This document shows, one piece after another, positions 34,387 to 43,613 of a stretch of 64,000 nt of DNA; the stretch's first letter is position 1; the number at the start of each line of letters is the position of its first letter. The notes under the pieces were generated by a model, which saw nothing but the letters and a program-made list of their open reading frames with translations, did not search any database and was not told the origin of the DNA. The DNA comes from Buchnera aphidicola (Cinara cf. splendens/pseudotsugae 3390). Lineage in GTDB: Bacteria > Pseudomonadota > Gammaproteobacteria > Enterobacterales > Enterobacteriaceae. The DNA lies in the NCBI RefSeq assembly GCF_900698845.1, contig NZ_LR217692.1, positions 372,001 to 436,000 on the forward strand, read 5' to 3'. The position numbers were made by a program, and so were the translations under genes.

Positions 34387-34968
34387 TTAATAATAGGAGT
34401 GTTGGCCATAAACATGATTTGTTATATCTTCTACTCGGGAAATTTCAGAAAAATGTTTCATTAATTGTTTTTCTATACCTAACTTTAATGTAGAGCTAAT
34501 CATAGAACAACCATTACATCCACCTGAAAATTGTAAAAAAACAACTCCATCACTACTAATATTTATCAAATTGACAGAACCACCATGCAATAACAATGTA
34601 GGATTAACTTGAGCAAATAAAAATTTTTGTACATCGTTTTCTAATTGAGAACTATGACGAAATTTTTGTGCTGATTTTGCATAAGGAGCCTTTAAAGTAA
34701 TTTGTGATCCTAATTCATTTTTAATAAGATCTATACTAGAATTTTTCAAAAAAGGAACCATAGATTTATGAATATAAATATAAAATTCATTAAAAGAAAT
34801 TTTTTGATCATTTATTGAATCAATATCTTGAAGCTCACAATACGACATGCCACATTCAGCATGTGTAGTTCCTGGAGAATTAATAAAAATTCTAATATTT
34901 GTTTCTACTTTTTTTTTGGACAACAAACTAATTATATATTGTTTAGCTGAATCTGATATTGTAATCAT
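34387..34968 (-). CDS. nfuA: Fe-S cluster carrier NfuA
   Basis: Scaffold/carrier for [4Fe-4S] clusters. N-terminal degenerate A-type domain (ITISDSAKQYI, HAECGMSYC) and C-terminal Nfu domain with the CxxC motif GGCNGCSM; ends GQHSYY like E. coli GEHSYY. 193 aa from the ATG at 34968, where homology with E. coli (191 aa) begins; an in-frame ATG at 34983 adds five residues and cannot be excluded. Divergent from bioH as in E. coli, where gntX lies between. Confidence 0.95.
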   Translation of the reverse strand: MITISDSAKQYIISLLSKKKVETNIRIFINSPGTTHAECGMSYCELQDIDSINDQKISFNEFYIYIHKSMVPFLKNSSIDLIKNELGSQITLKAPYAKSAQKFRHSSQLENDVQKFLFAQVNPTLLLHGGSVNLINISSDGVVFLQFSGGCNGCSMISSTLKLGIEKQLMKHFSEISRVEDITNHVYGQHSYY

Positions 34969-35083
34969 AGAATTATTCTGCATAATATGTTATTGTATAA
35001 TGAACAAAAAGATATATATATAAATCCTATTATATATAAATATATATAAATATACATCCTAAAATTTTTACCCACACTATCTA

Positions 35084-35896
35084 ATGATCAGAATATTCAA
35101 AAACTATATGAATAAAAATAAAAAAAAAGTACATTTTTCTGTTTTTGGAACAGGAAAAATTCATTTAATATTATTACATGGATGGGGATTACATTCCATA
35201 GTATGGAACAAAATTATTCCAATATTAAAACCACATTTTACATTACATACATTTGATTTACCTGGATTTGGAAAAAATATAAATTCTCCTATAATGACAT
35301 TTAAACAAATATCTAATTATTTATTAAAGAAAAAAAAAAGAAAAGTTATATGGATCGGATGGTCTATGGGAGGATTACTTGCACACTATTTAAGTCTACA
35401 ATATCCACATAATACGCTAGCAACTATTTATGTAGCATCATCACCATATTTTATACAAGAAAAAAAATGGCCAGGAGTACCTATAAGTACGTTATACTCT
35501 ATAAAAAAGAGTATTTTGTCATGTTATAATAATTTTTTAAAAAATTTTATTTTAATACATGTTATTAATACACACCAATACAAAATTTCTAAACTTATAA
35601 TAAAAGAAAAATTTTCCAAAAAATATCCTAATCCAAAAAAAAAAGCTATTGAAATAGGATATAACTGGTTAACCAAAATTGATTACAGAAAAAAAATATT
35701 ATGCCCAAAAATTCCAACATTGAGAATATATGGAGAATTAGATAATCTCATACCAAAAGAAACATATAAAAAAATAGAAAATCTATACCAAAAAAAAGAC
35801 TCTATTATTATAAAAGGAGCTAAACATGCACCCTTTTTATCTCATCCCAAAATTTTTAGTAAAATTATATATAATTTTATCAAAAATAATGTCTAA
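35084..35896 (+). CDS. bioH: BioH, pimeloyl-ACP methyl ester esterase
   Basis: Alpha/beta hydrolase that frees pimeloyl-ACP for biotin synthesis. LLHGWGLHSIVW (oxyanion region), nucleophile Ser94 in GWSMGG, Asp220 in YGELDNLIP and His248 in KHAPFLSHP form a complete triad. 270 aa (E. coli 256). VASSP and EWPGI-like KWPGVP also match. The biotin genes bioA/B/C/D are not in the window. Possibly starts at the second ATG (residue 9). Confidence 0.93.
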   Translation: MIRIFKNYMNKNKKKVHFSVFGTGKIHLILLHGWGLHSIVWNKIIPILKPHFTLHTFDLPGFGKNINSPIMTFKQISNYLLKKKKRKVIWIGWSMGGLLAHYLSLQYPHNTLATIYVASSPYFIQEKKWPGVPISTLYSIKKSILSCYNNFLKNFILIHVINTHQYKISKLIIKEKFSKKYPNPKKKAIEIGYNWLTKIDYRKKILCPKIPTLRIYGELDNLIPKETYKKIENLYQKKDSIIIKGAKHAPFLSHPKIFSKIIYNFIKNNV

Positions 35897-35959
35897 TAGA
35901 ATTGAACTACCATATACCAACAATATAAATAAAAATATTATTTATTTTTGATAAAAAAA

Positions 35960-36490
35960 TCAAAAAGGAATATCTTCATCATCAAAATCAATTTTTGATG
36001 TTGTATCTACTAAATGTGATTTATTTTTAAATTCAGAAGAAATATCTTTAGAAATAGTATTAACATTCATAGATGTAGACAAACCGTCTTCATGTGACAC
36101 ACCTTGTATCTCATTAACAGATGATGATACACTAGTTGTATTTCGTGAACCTAACATTTGCATAGAACCGGTGACACTAACTATTATTTCCGTAGTATAA
36201 CGATCTAATCCATTTTGATCTTTCCATTTTCGAGTCTGTAAAGATCCTTCTATGTAAACTTGTGATCCTTTTTTTAAATATTGACCAGCAATTTCAGCAA
36301 TTTTACCAAACAAAACTACTCTATGCCATTCAGTTTTCTCTTTGGTTTCACCAGTATTTTTGTCTTTCCATATATCTGAAGTAGCAATAGTAATATTTAC
36401 TACAGTTCCACCATTAGGCATATATCGTACATCTGGATGTTGTCCTAAGTAACCAATTAAAATAACTTTGTTTACGCCTCTACTTGCCAT
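35960..36490 (-). CDS. ssb: Single-stranded DNA-binding protein
   Basis: Replication/repair protein. OB fold ([20 protein letters not shown] to about residue 110), a Ser/Asn-rich linker, and the acidic C-terminal tip DFDDEDIPF that recruits partner proteins. 176 aa (E. coli 178). Unlike most neighbours it keeps a balanced, acidic C-terminus. Convergent with bioH, divergent from dusA. Confidence 0.97.
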   Translation of the reverse strand: MASRGVNKVILIGYLGQHPDVRYMPNGGTVVNITIATSDIWKDKNTGETKEKTEWHRVVLFGKIAEIAGQYLKKGSQVYIEGSLQTRKWKDQNGLDRYTTEIIVSVTGSMQMLGSRNTTSVSSSVNEIQGVSHEDGLSTSMNVNTISKDISSEFKNKSHLVDTTSKIDFDDEDIPF

Positions 36491-36759
36491 AAATTTAACC
36501 TAATATGATTTATATCAAAATATAATTATTTAAAATTATACCATAAAAAAAAATAATTTTATTACAATAAATACTTTTATTGAACTAAACTTACACAAAA
36601 AAATAATTTTTTAAAAATAACCAATTAAAATAAACGAAACTACATTTTCAAAATTTAATTTTTTAACTTTATATAAATATATTTTTAGATTAAAATAATG
36701 ATATTTTATTAAAAATATAAAAAAATACCTTTTACCATATAAAAATTATAAAAAACAAC

Positions 36760-37758
36760 ATGCAAAAAAAAAATGTACATAAATTTTCTGTTGCACCCAT
36801 GTTAAAATATACTGACAGACATTGTCTATTTTTTTACAGACAATTAACTAAAAAAACTTTTTTATATACAGAAATGATTACTACTTATGAATTAATAAAT
36901 AAAAAAAATTTATTTTCAAAAAAACAGGTAATGAATAACGCTCCTATCGCAATTCAATTAGCCGGAAATAACTATATACATTTTAAAAAATGTGCCAAAA
37001 TAGCATACTTCATGGGATTTAATGAAATAAATTTAAATATTGGTTGTCCTTCACAACACGCTCAATCTGGTAAATTTGGAGTATATTTAATGAATACTCC
37101 CAACATAGTGTATCATTGTATAAAAACTATATATTTTACTGTACCAATACCTATAAGTGTAAAAATCAGAATCGGAACTAATAAAAATAATAATTATCAA
37201 TTTCTTAAAAATTTTATTCAACAAGTATCAAAAAACCAATACTGCATTAAATTTATTATACACGCAAGAATTGCTGATTTACAACTAAATAGTCCTAAAA
37301 AGAACAGAAATGTACCTAAATTAAACTATCAATATGTTTATCAAATAAAAAAAGATTTTCCTCATTTAAGGATTATTTTAAACGGAGGAATAAAATCTAT
37401 TCTGGAAATACAAAAACATTTAAAACATGTAGATGGTATTATGATGGGTCGAGAAATCTATAAAAATCCACTATTATTATGTAAAATAGATAAAGAAATT
37501 TTCTCTCGTAAAAAAAAATTCAATTTCAAAAAATTTTTAAAAAAAATGCTCCAGTATACTGAAAAAGAAGTAAAAAAAAACACCAAAATTCTTCACATAA
37601 TGAAACACATGTTAAATATTTTTTATAAACAACCATATTCAAAAAAATGGAAACAATACATTTTAAAAAAAATACATCATAAAAATGATGCACACAATTT
37701 ATTTACTAAAATAGATAAAATATTTAATAAAAAAAATCATAATATAATTGATAATTAA
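36760..37758 (+). CDS. dusA: tRNA-dihydrouridine synthase A
   Basis: FMN enzyme reducing U20/U20a in tRNA. FSVAPMLKYTDRHC start, catalytic Cys in NLNIGCPSQ, phosphate/FMN-binding SVKIRIG, FIIHAR and LNGGIKS. 332 aa, similar to E. coli (330). Next gene dnaB starts 261 bp downstream; that gap shows no recognisable gene. Confidence 0.96.
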   Translation: MQKKNVHKFSVAPMLKYTDRHCLFFYRQLTKKTFLYTEMITTYELINKKNLFSKKQVMNNAPIAIQLAGNNYIHFKKCAKIAYFMGFNEINLNIGCPSQHAQSGKFGVYLMNTPNIVYHCIKTIYFTVPIPISVKIRIGTNKNNNYQFLKNFIQQVSKNQYCIKFIIHARIADLQLNSPKKNRNVPKLNYQYVYQIKKDFPHLRIILNGGIKSILEIQKHLKHVDGIMMGREIYKNPLLLCKIDKEIFSRKKKFNFKKFLKKMLQYTEKEVKKNTKILHIMKHMLNIFYKQPYSKKWKQYILKKIHHKNDAHNLFTKIDKIFNKKNHNIIDN

Positions 37759-38019
37759 CAATTATAAATACAAAAAACATTTTATTTAATATATATAATA
37801 TTTCAAAAAAAGATCATCAAAAAAACTCTTTTATTTTATATGTTCTATATATTCTTTTATTTTTAAATTTTTAATAAAATTAAATATTTAAAATATATAA
37901 TTATTATCTAAATATTAAAAACAAAATTTTTTAAAAAAACAGAATTTAATATGAAATTATTATTAAAACAACAATTCAAAACATATTTTTAAAAATTTAT
38001 ATAAGAGAATAAATTATTT

Positions 38020-39393
38020 ATGATAGAATCAATAAAAAATAAAAATGAATTCAAAACACCTCCTCATTCATTAGAAGCTGAACAATCTGTATTGGGAGGA
38101 TTAATGCTAGATAACCAACAATGGGATGTAATTTCTGAATATATTGTCACTGAAGATTTTTATAGTCAACAACATCAATTAATTTTTTGCGAAATGAAAT
38201 TTCTAATAGAAAAAGGCTCTCCAATTGATTTAATTACGCTCTCCGAGTCATTAGAGCAAAAAGGAGAACTGAACAATGTTGGAAGATTTTCTTATTTAGC
38301 AGAAATTTCAAAAAATACACCTAGCATTACTAATATTATTTCTTATGCAGAAATAATACGAGAAAGAGCAATAATACGTGAAATTGTTTCTACAGCACAT
38401 AATATTGCATATGCAGGATATCATCCCAAAGGACGTACAAGTCTTGAACTACTAGATTATGCTGAGTCTAGTGTATTTAAAATTTCTGAAACACGTTCTG
38501 CGGGTAAAGAAGGACCTAAAAATATAGAAAAAATTTTAGATACTACTATTCAATCCATTGAAAAATTGTTAAAAAAACCAAATGATGGAATAACTGGATT
38601 AAATACCGGATATCATGATTTAAATAAAAAAACATTTGGATTACAAAAATCAGATCTTATTATTATCGCTGCTCGACCATCTATGGGTAAAACTACATTT
38701 GCTATGAATTTATGTGAAAATACAGCAATGTTGTATGAAAAACCAATTTTAATATTCAGTTTAGAAATGCCGGGAGAACAAATCATGATTCGTATGTTAG
38801 CTTCTCTATCACGAGTTAATCAATCTAAAATTCGAACTGGACAATTAAGTGATGAAGAATGGAGCAGAATATCGAGCACTATAAATATTTTATTAAAAAA
38901 GAAAAACATTTATATAGATGATTCATCTGGATTAACACCTAATGAGGTACGATCTCGCTCAAGAAAAATATATCGAGAAAACAACGGATTAAGTTTAATC
39001 ATGATAGATTATCTTCAGTTAATTAAAATACCTGCGTTATCTGGTAATAGAACACTAGAAATAGCTGAAATTTCAAGAACATTAAAATCTTTAGCAAAAG
39101 AATTAAATATTCCAATTATTGCTCTATCACAATTAAATCGATCTCTAGAACAGAGATCCGATAAAAGACCTGTTAATTCAGATTTAAGAGAGTCTGGTTC
39201 TTTAGAACAAGATGCTGATCTAATTCTTTTTATTTATAGAGATGAACTCTATCATGAAAATAGCGAATTTAAAGGTATTGCTGAAATTATTATAGGTAAA
39301 CAAAGAAATGGCCCTACTGGAACTGTACGATTAACATTTAATGGGAAATGGTCACGTTTTGATAATTATACTAATCAAAAATATCACAATTAA
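38020..39393 (+). CDS. dnaB: Replicative DNA helicase DnaB
   Basis: Hexameric replication fork helicase. N-terminal primase-interaction domain (PHSLEAEQSVLGGLMLDNQQ), linker, RecA-type domain with Walker A ARPSMGKTT, SLEMP, Walker B LIMIDYLQL and the Arg-finger region KRPVNSDLRESGSLEQDAD. 457 aa (E. coli 471). A Met-rich start at 38020 follows AGAGAAT; no intein. Confidence 0.97.
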   Translation: MIESIKNKNEFKTPPHSLEAEQSVLGGLMLDNQQWDVISEYIVTEDFYSQQHQLIFCEMKFLIEKGSPIDLITLSESLEQKGELNNVGRFSYLAEISKNTPSITNIISYAEIIRERAIIREIVSTAHNIAYAGYHPKGRTSLELLDYAESSVFKISETRSAGKEGPKNIEKILDTTIQSIEKLLKKPNDGITGLNTGYHDLNKKTFGLQKSDLIIIAARPSMGKTTFAMNLCENTAMLYEKPILIFSLEMPGEQIMIRMLASLSRVNQSKIRTGQLSDEEWSRISSTINILLKKKNIYIDDSSGLTPNEVRSRSRKIYRENNGLSLIMIDYLQLIKIPALSGNRTLEIAEISRTLKSLAKELNIPIIALSQLNRSLEQRSDKRPVNSDLRESGSLEQDADLILFIYRDELYHENSEFKGIAEIIIGKQRNGPTGTVRLTFNGKWSRFDNYTNQKYHN

Positions 39394-39747
39394 ATTAAAA
39401 AAACAATACTTAAAATAAATTTCATTAAAAATTATTATAAATAACAATTAATATTTTTTATTAAAAAATTCAAAAAAAATAAATTATTAAATATAAAAAA
39501 TCAACCATAATCACTAATAATTTTTGTAAAAATATTATTAAAATAATAATTTTATATATCAAAATATCATATACATAAAAAATTATGTATTAACAGTACA
39601 TTAAACACACTAAAGATAGTAATCTTTACCACATAAAAATTTTTATAGAAAATATCAGATAAATATGTTATATATAACATATATTATATTAACTTAAATT
39701 ATTTATTTAAAAATAAATATACTAACAAAATTTTTCTGATATAATTT
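39394..39747. other. Gene-free AT-rich gap between dnaB and ruvX
   Basis: 354 bp with no frame I can tie to a protein and no RNA gene seen. In better-preserved Buchnera genomes gshB is expected in this area; no GshB motif survives. It holds a perfect 20-bp palindrome (39663-39682) about 65 bp before ruvX. Probably an eroded gene plus the ruvX promoter. Confidence 0.6.
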
Positions 39748-40144
39748 ATGATTATCATATGTTTTGACTATGGAATAAAAACTATTGGAGTTGCTATAGC
39801 TGAAACAAGAATAAAATCTTCTACTCCTATAAAATCTATAATTAATAAAAAAAACACATTATGGAATAAAATTAATGATATAATCCAATATTGGAAACCT
39901 AAAAATATAGTTATTGGATATCCATATTGTATAAAAAAAAACATAAACAAAAAAATCAAAAAATTCAGTTATATTTGTAAAAAAAAATTCAATAAACATG
40001 TTTTTTTATATAATGAAAACTATTCATCAAAAGAAGCTCAGTTGTTTTTAAAGAAAAAAAAAAAAAAAAAATATTTGTATACACTCCATTTCAGCTAAAA
40101 TAATTTTAGATAGTTGGTTACACGAAAATTATTTTTTTAGTTAA
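39748..40144 (+). CDS. ruvX: RuvX/YqgF, frameshifted in an A18 tract
   Basis: RNase H-fold nuclease family protein acting in pre-16S rRNA 5' processing (and proposed resolvase). Frame 1 runs from ATG 39748 (ICFDYGIKTIGVAIAE; VIGYPY) through a run of 18 A (40054-40071), then ends after KYLYTLHFS at 40098. In the frame reached by dropping one A, the missing C-terminus appears: ICIHSISAKIILDSWLHENY, aligning with VDSASAVIILESYFEQGY of E. coli, with TAA at 40142-40144. The corrected product is 131 aa (E. coli 138), and the RNase H Asp in HSISA/DSASA alignment is replaced by His. Either a decaying gene or one rescued by slippage. Confidence 0.85.
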
Positions 40145-40217
40145 AAATCATACATAAAAAAATACATATTTATGTTAATCATTAAAAAAAATATTCTCAA
40201 AAAACATTATTTTACTT

Positions 40218-41381
40218 ATGATAGACGTTATGAACAAAAAAAATACACATACATTACCGTCAATTAGCTTATATATTCATATACCATGGTGTATCAAAAA
40301 ATGTCCATATTGTGATTTTCATTCATATCCACGATCAAACAAAATTTCAGAAAAAAAATATATCAAGCATGTTCTTTATGATTTAAAAAATGATCAAAAA
40401 ATAATTTCAAATCGAATTATTAAATCAATTTTTATTGGTGGAGGAACACCTAGTTTATTAAAAAGTACTTCAATACTATATTTGTTATCTAAAATAAAAA
40501 AATTACTGTCCGTTTCTAAAAATACAGAAATTTCTATAGAAATTAATCCCGATATAGATAAAACAAAAAAAATATTAGAGTATTATCAAGCAGGTGTTAA
40601 CAGATTTTCAATAGGAATTCAAACGTTCAATTCGTTTTTACTAAAAAAAATAAATAGAAAATACAATAACAAAAAAACAATGGAATTGATTAATTCTACT
40701 GAAAATTTATCTAATAGAAATCTAAATATAGATTTAATGTACGGTCTTCCAGAACAAACAGTTCAAAACGTTTTAGATGATCTGTACCAGACTATTCTTA
40801 TACAACCTGAACACATATCTTGGTATCAGCTTAATATTGAGCCAAATACTAAATTTTATGCACAAAATATATCGCTACCATCACTTCATACTATTAAAAT
40901 TATGACCATACAAGGAAAAGAATTACTTCACAAGTATGGATATATACAATATGAAATATCTTCTTATTCTAAGAAAATAAAATATCAATGCCAACATAAT
41001 CTTAATTACTGGAATTTTGGCGACTATATTGGCATTGGATGCGGAGCTCATGGAAAAATAACTCAATTAAACCAGAAAATCATCAGAACCATAAAAACTA
41101 AAAATGATACCATATACATGATCGGAAATTATCTTAAAAAAAAATATATTGTTCCAAAAAAAGATATTCCTATAGAATTTTTTTTAAACAAATTTAGACT
41201 GCTAAAACCTATACGATATAAAGAATTTGAAAAAAAAACTTATATTAAAATCATAAAAATTAAAGAAAAAATAACTGTTGCTAAAAAAAAAGGATTTCTT
41301 CAAGAAAATATGAATTCATGGATAGTTACTTCGAAAGGGAGAAATCAGTTAAATTCATTATTGTCAATATTTTTAGAGTAA
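40218..41381 (+). CDS. hemW: HemW-family radical SAM protein
   Basis: Radical SAM heme-chaperone family (formerly YggW). The CxxxCxxC motif is at Cys25, Cys29, Cys32 (WCIKKCPYC), followed by IFIGGGTPSLL and GIQTFNS, with the C-terminal HemN-like domain (NYWNFGDYIGIGCGAHG). 387 aa (E. coli 378). The ruvX-hemW-trmB-mutY neighbourhood is that of E. coli yqgF/yggW/yggH/mutY. What heme pathway it serves here cannot be judged. Confidence 0.94.
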   Translation: MIDVMNKKNTHTLPSISLYIHIPWCIKKCPYCDFHSYPRSNKISEKKYIKHVLYDLKNDQKIISNRIIKSIFIGGGTPSLLKSTSILYLLSKIKKLLSVSKNTEISIEINPDIDKTKKILEYYQAGVNRFSIGIQTFNSFLLKKINRKYNNKKTMELINSTENLSNRNLNIDLMYGLPEQTVQNVLDDLYQTILIQPEHISWYQLNIEPNTKFYAQNISLPSLHTIKIMTIQGKELLHKYGYIQYEISSYSKKIKYQCQHNLNYWNFGDYIGIGCGAHGKITQLNQKIIRTIKTKNDTIYMIGNYLKKKYIVPKKDIPIEFFLNKFRLLKPIRYKEFEKKTYIKIIKIKEKITVAKKKGFLQENMNSWIVTSKGRNQLNSLLSIFLE

Positions 41382-41405
41382 AATTCCACTGTATCAAATA
41401 ATCAT

Positions 41406-42134
41406 TCAACCTGTAAATTTATATTTATAATCAAAAATTTTATTATTTAATAATATAGCTCTTTTTTCAAATTTTGTTTGTATATACGTACTAAACAAAG
41501 TAAAAATAGTATTTTTTCCTAACAAACATTTAAATTTGGGATTTTGTGACATTAAATAATATATTTTAGAAGAATAAAGTAAACAGTCTGTAATAATATG
41601 TATAAAACCACCGAAAATAATTTTTTTTTCTATTAATTTAATAAAAAAATTATTAATTAATCTTCTTTTATGATGTTTATTTTTAAACCAAGGATCAGGA
41701 AAAAAAATTTGCATCATACTAATAGTATTATCTGGAATCATATAGAATAAAACTTCTTCAATATTATGAAATATAATACGTATATTAGATGCTTGAAATA
41801 TATTAGCGTACCGTATGGCTGAAAAAATACTTCTAGGATACACTTCCACTCCAATAAAATTTATATGCGGATTACTAATAGCTTTTTCCACAAATAATTT
41901 ACCATCACCAAAACCAACATCTATAATGTATGGTTGATCATTAAAAAAAAAAACAGAATAATCTAAAAAGAAATATTTATTAAAATCAATACCATAAATT
42001 TTCCAATATTTTAATATATATTCTTTTTTTTTTTGACTAATACTTCTTCTTATTACATAACTTTTAATTAAAGACAAATTATTTGTATTTTTTTTATTAT
42101 TTTTATCAAATACATTATTTATTAAAATAGTCAT
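41406..42134 (-). CDS. trmB: tRNA (guanine-N7)-methyltransferase TrmB
   Basis: SAM-dependent m7G46 methylation of tRNA. SAM-binding IIDVGFGDGKLFVEKA, GVEVYPRSI, and the catalytic block QIFFPDPWFKNKHHKRR (FFPDPWHKARHNKRR in E. coli). 242 aa (E. coli 239). Divergent from mutY, as in E. coli. Confidence 0.95.
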   Translation of the reverse strand: MTILINNVFDKNNKKNTNNLSLIKSYVIRRSISQKKKEYILKYWKIYGIDFNKYFFLDYSVFFFNDQPYIIDVGFGDGKLFVEKAISNPHINFIGVEVYPRSIFSAIRYANIFQASNIRIIFHNIEEVLFYMIPDNTISMMQIFFPDPWFKNKHHKRRLINNFFIKLIEKKIIFGGFIHIITDCLLYSSKIYYLMSQNPKFKCLLGKNTIFTLFSTYIQTKFEKRAILLNNKIFDYKYKFTG

Positions 42135-42260
42135 TTTATCTCCAATAAAATAAATAAATTTATATAAAATATCCGTTAAACAAAAATTTTTAAAAAAAAT
42201 TATTTTTAAAATTTATATATAAATCATTAACTACATTTAAAAAATTTAATTAGGATCAGT

Positions 42261-43544
42261 ATGTTTTTTTCACAAAAAATACTAAATTGGTTTCATATTT
42301 ACGGAAGGAAAAGTTTACCGTGGCATAAAAAAAATATTTATCAAATCTGGATATCTGAAATTATGTTACAACAAACTCAAGTGAAAACTGTAATTCCTTA
42401 TTTTAAAAAATTTATAAAAAAATTTCCTACTATAAAATCTTTAGCTAGTTCTAGTATAAATGAAATTTTACATTTATGGAGTGGTTTGGGATATTACCAA
42501 AGAGCTCATCGTATACATAAAACAGCAATACTAATTTGCAAAAATTATCATGGAATTTTTCCGAATAATATTCATGAAATAAATAAATTACCTGGAATTG
42601 GAAAATCTACAGCAGGAGCAATATTATCTTTTGCATACAATTTTGGATATGCCGTTTTAGATGGTAATGTAAAACGTGTATTAATACGATATCATTCTAT
42701 TGATATAAATAATATCAAGAAAGAAAAACTAAATAAAAAACTATGGAATTTAATCTATCAACATCTTCCCGTTCATCAATCTAGTAAATTCAACCAAGCT
42801 ATGATGGACATTGGATCATTTATTTGTACTAGCAAAAAACCTAATTGTTTAATATGTCCTTTAAATTATTCGTGTCAATACTATATTCATGATATGCACT
42901 TTACAAAAGAAAAAACTAAAAAAAAAAATAAAATAGGAATATTATTTACAATAATACAATATAAAAATTTTTATTTTTTAATTCAATTAAAAAACACATC
43001 CATATGGAAAAAACTTTTTTATTTTCCTTTAACATCATTTCTAATATCAAAAGAAAAATGGGAACAAGCAAAAAAAAATTCAAATACAGTAATTCATCCA
43101 TTTATACATTACATCAGCAATATCAAATTACATATTTTTACGCAAATAATAAAGATCAAAAAAAAAAAAACATATAATAATATAATACAAAAAAAAATAT
43201 GGTATAATATTTTTAATCCTCAAAAAATTGGCATTCCTTCCCCAATAAGAAAAATATTTACTTCATTACAAAAACCAGTAAAAAAAAATATGAAAAAAAA
43301 ATATAAACGCATAATTTTTTGTTTTTTTTTAAAGAAAGAAGAAGAAGGATTAGAATATCCATTTTTCCCAGGAAAAACAGGACAAAAAATTTATCAAGAA
43401 ATTTCTAAAAAAGCATGGTCTTTTTGGTTGATTCAGCAAACTAAAATCATAAATGAAAAAAAATTAAATATGTTTTTAGAAAAAGATAGAGCTTATATAA
43501 AAAGAAAAATGAAAAAATTTTTATTTCATAACAAAAAAAATTAA
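42261..43544 (+). CDS. mutY: MutY adenine glycosylase fused in frame to YggX
   Basis: Residues 1-343 are MutY, which excises A opposite 8-oxoG: catalytic Glu33 (SEIMLQQTQ), helix-hairpin-helix LPGIGKSTAGA, Asp134 in VLDGNVKRV and the [4Fe-4S] loop Cys189-x6-Cys196-x2-Cys199-x5-Cys205. A diverged C-terminal 8-oxoG-recognition domain follows. Normally MutY (E. coli 350 aa) ends about where LQKPVKKN is here; instead the frame continues through an A9 run (43280-43288) into the YggX Met at residue 344. One A fewer would put TGA at 43291-43293, overlapping the yggX ATG. So the 427-aa fusion looks like a single-base insertion, and both forms may be made. An A12 run (43158-43169) lies inside mutY as well. 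Confidence 0.93.
   Translation: MFFSQKILNWFHIYGRKSLPWHKKNIYQIWISEIMLQQTQVKTVIPYFKKFIKKFPTIKSLASSSINEILHLWSGLGYYQRAHRIHKTAILICKNYHGIFPNNIHEINKLPGIGKSTAGAILSFAYNFGYAVLDGNVKRVLIRYHSIDINNIKKEKLNKKLWNLIYQHLPVHQSSKFNQAMMDIGSFICTSKKPNCLICPLNYSCQYYIHDMHFTKEKTKKKNKIGILFTIIQYKNFYFLIQLKNTSIWKKLFYFPLTSFLISKEKWEQAKKNSNTVIHPFIHYISNIKLHIFTQIIKIKKKKTYNNIIQKKIWYNIFNPQKIGIPSPIRKIFTSLQKPVKKNMKKKYKRIIFCFFLKKEEEGLEYPFFPGKTGQKIYQEISKKAWSFWLIQQTKIINEKKLNMFLEKDRAYIKRKMKKFLFHNKKN
43290..43544 (+). CDS. yggX: YggX, Fe(II) trafficking protein (also C-terminus of fusion)
   Basis: 84-residue domain protecting Fe-S proteins in enterics. IIFCFFLKKEEEGLEYPFFP with the family Cys, PGKTGQKIYQEISKKAW and INEKKLNM match E. coli YggX (91 aa). 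The in-frame ATG at 43290 allows independent initiation, but upstream there is only the A9 tract and no clear Shine-Dalgarno, so it may depend on coupling to or fusion with MutY. Confidence 0.9.
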   Translation: MKKKYKRIIFCFFLKKEEEGLEYPFFPGKTGQKIYQEISKKAWSFWLIQQTKIINEKKLNMFLEKDRAYIKRKMKKFLFHNKKN

Positions 43545-43613
43545 TATTTAAGAATCAATGTTTATATTTAATAAATATTAAATTTTATATAATTTAAAAA
43601 AATAAAATCAATT

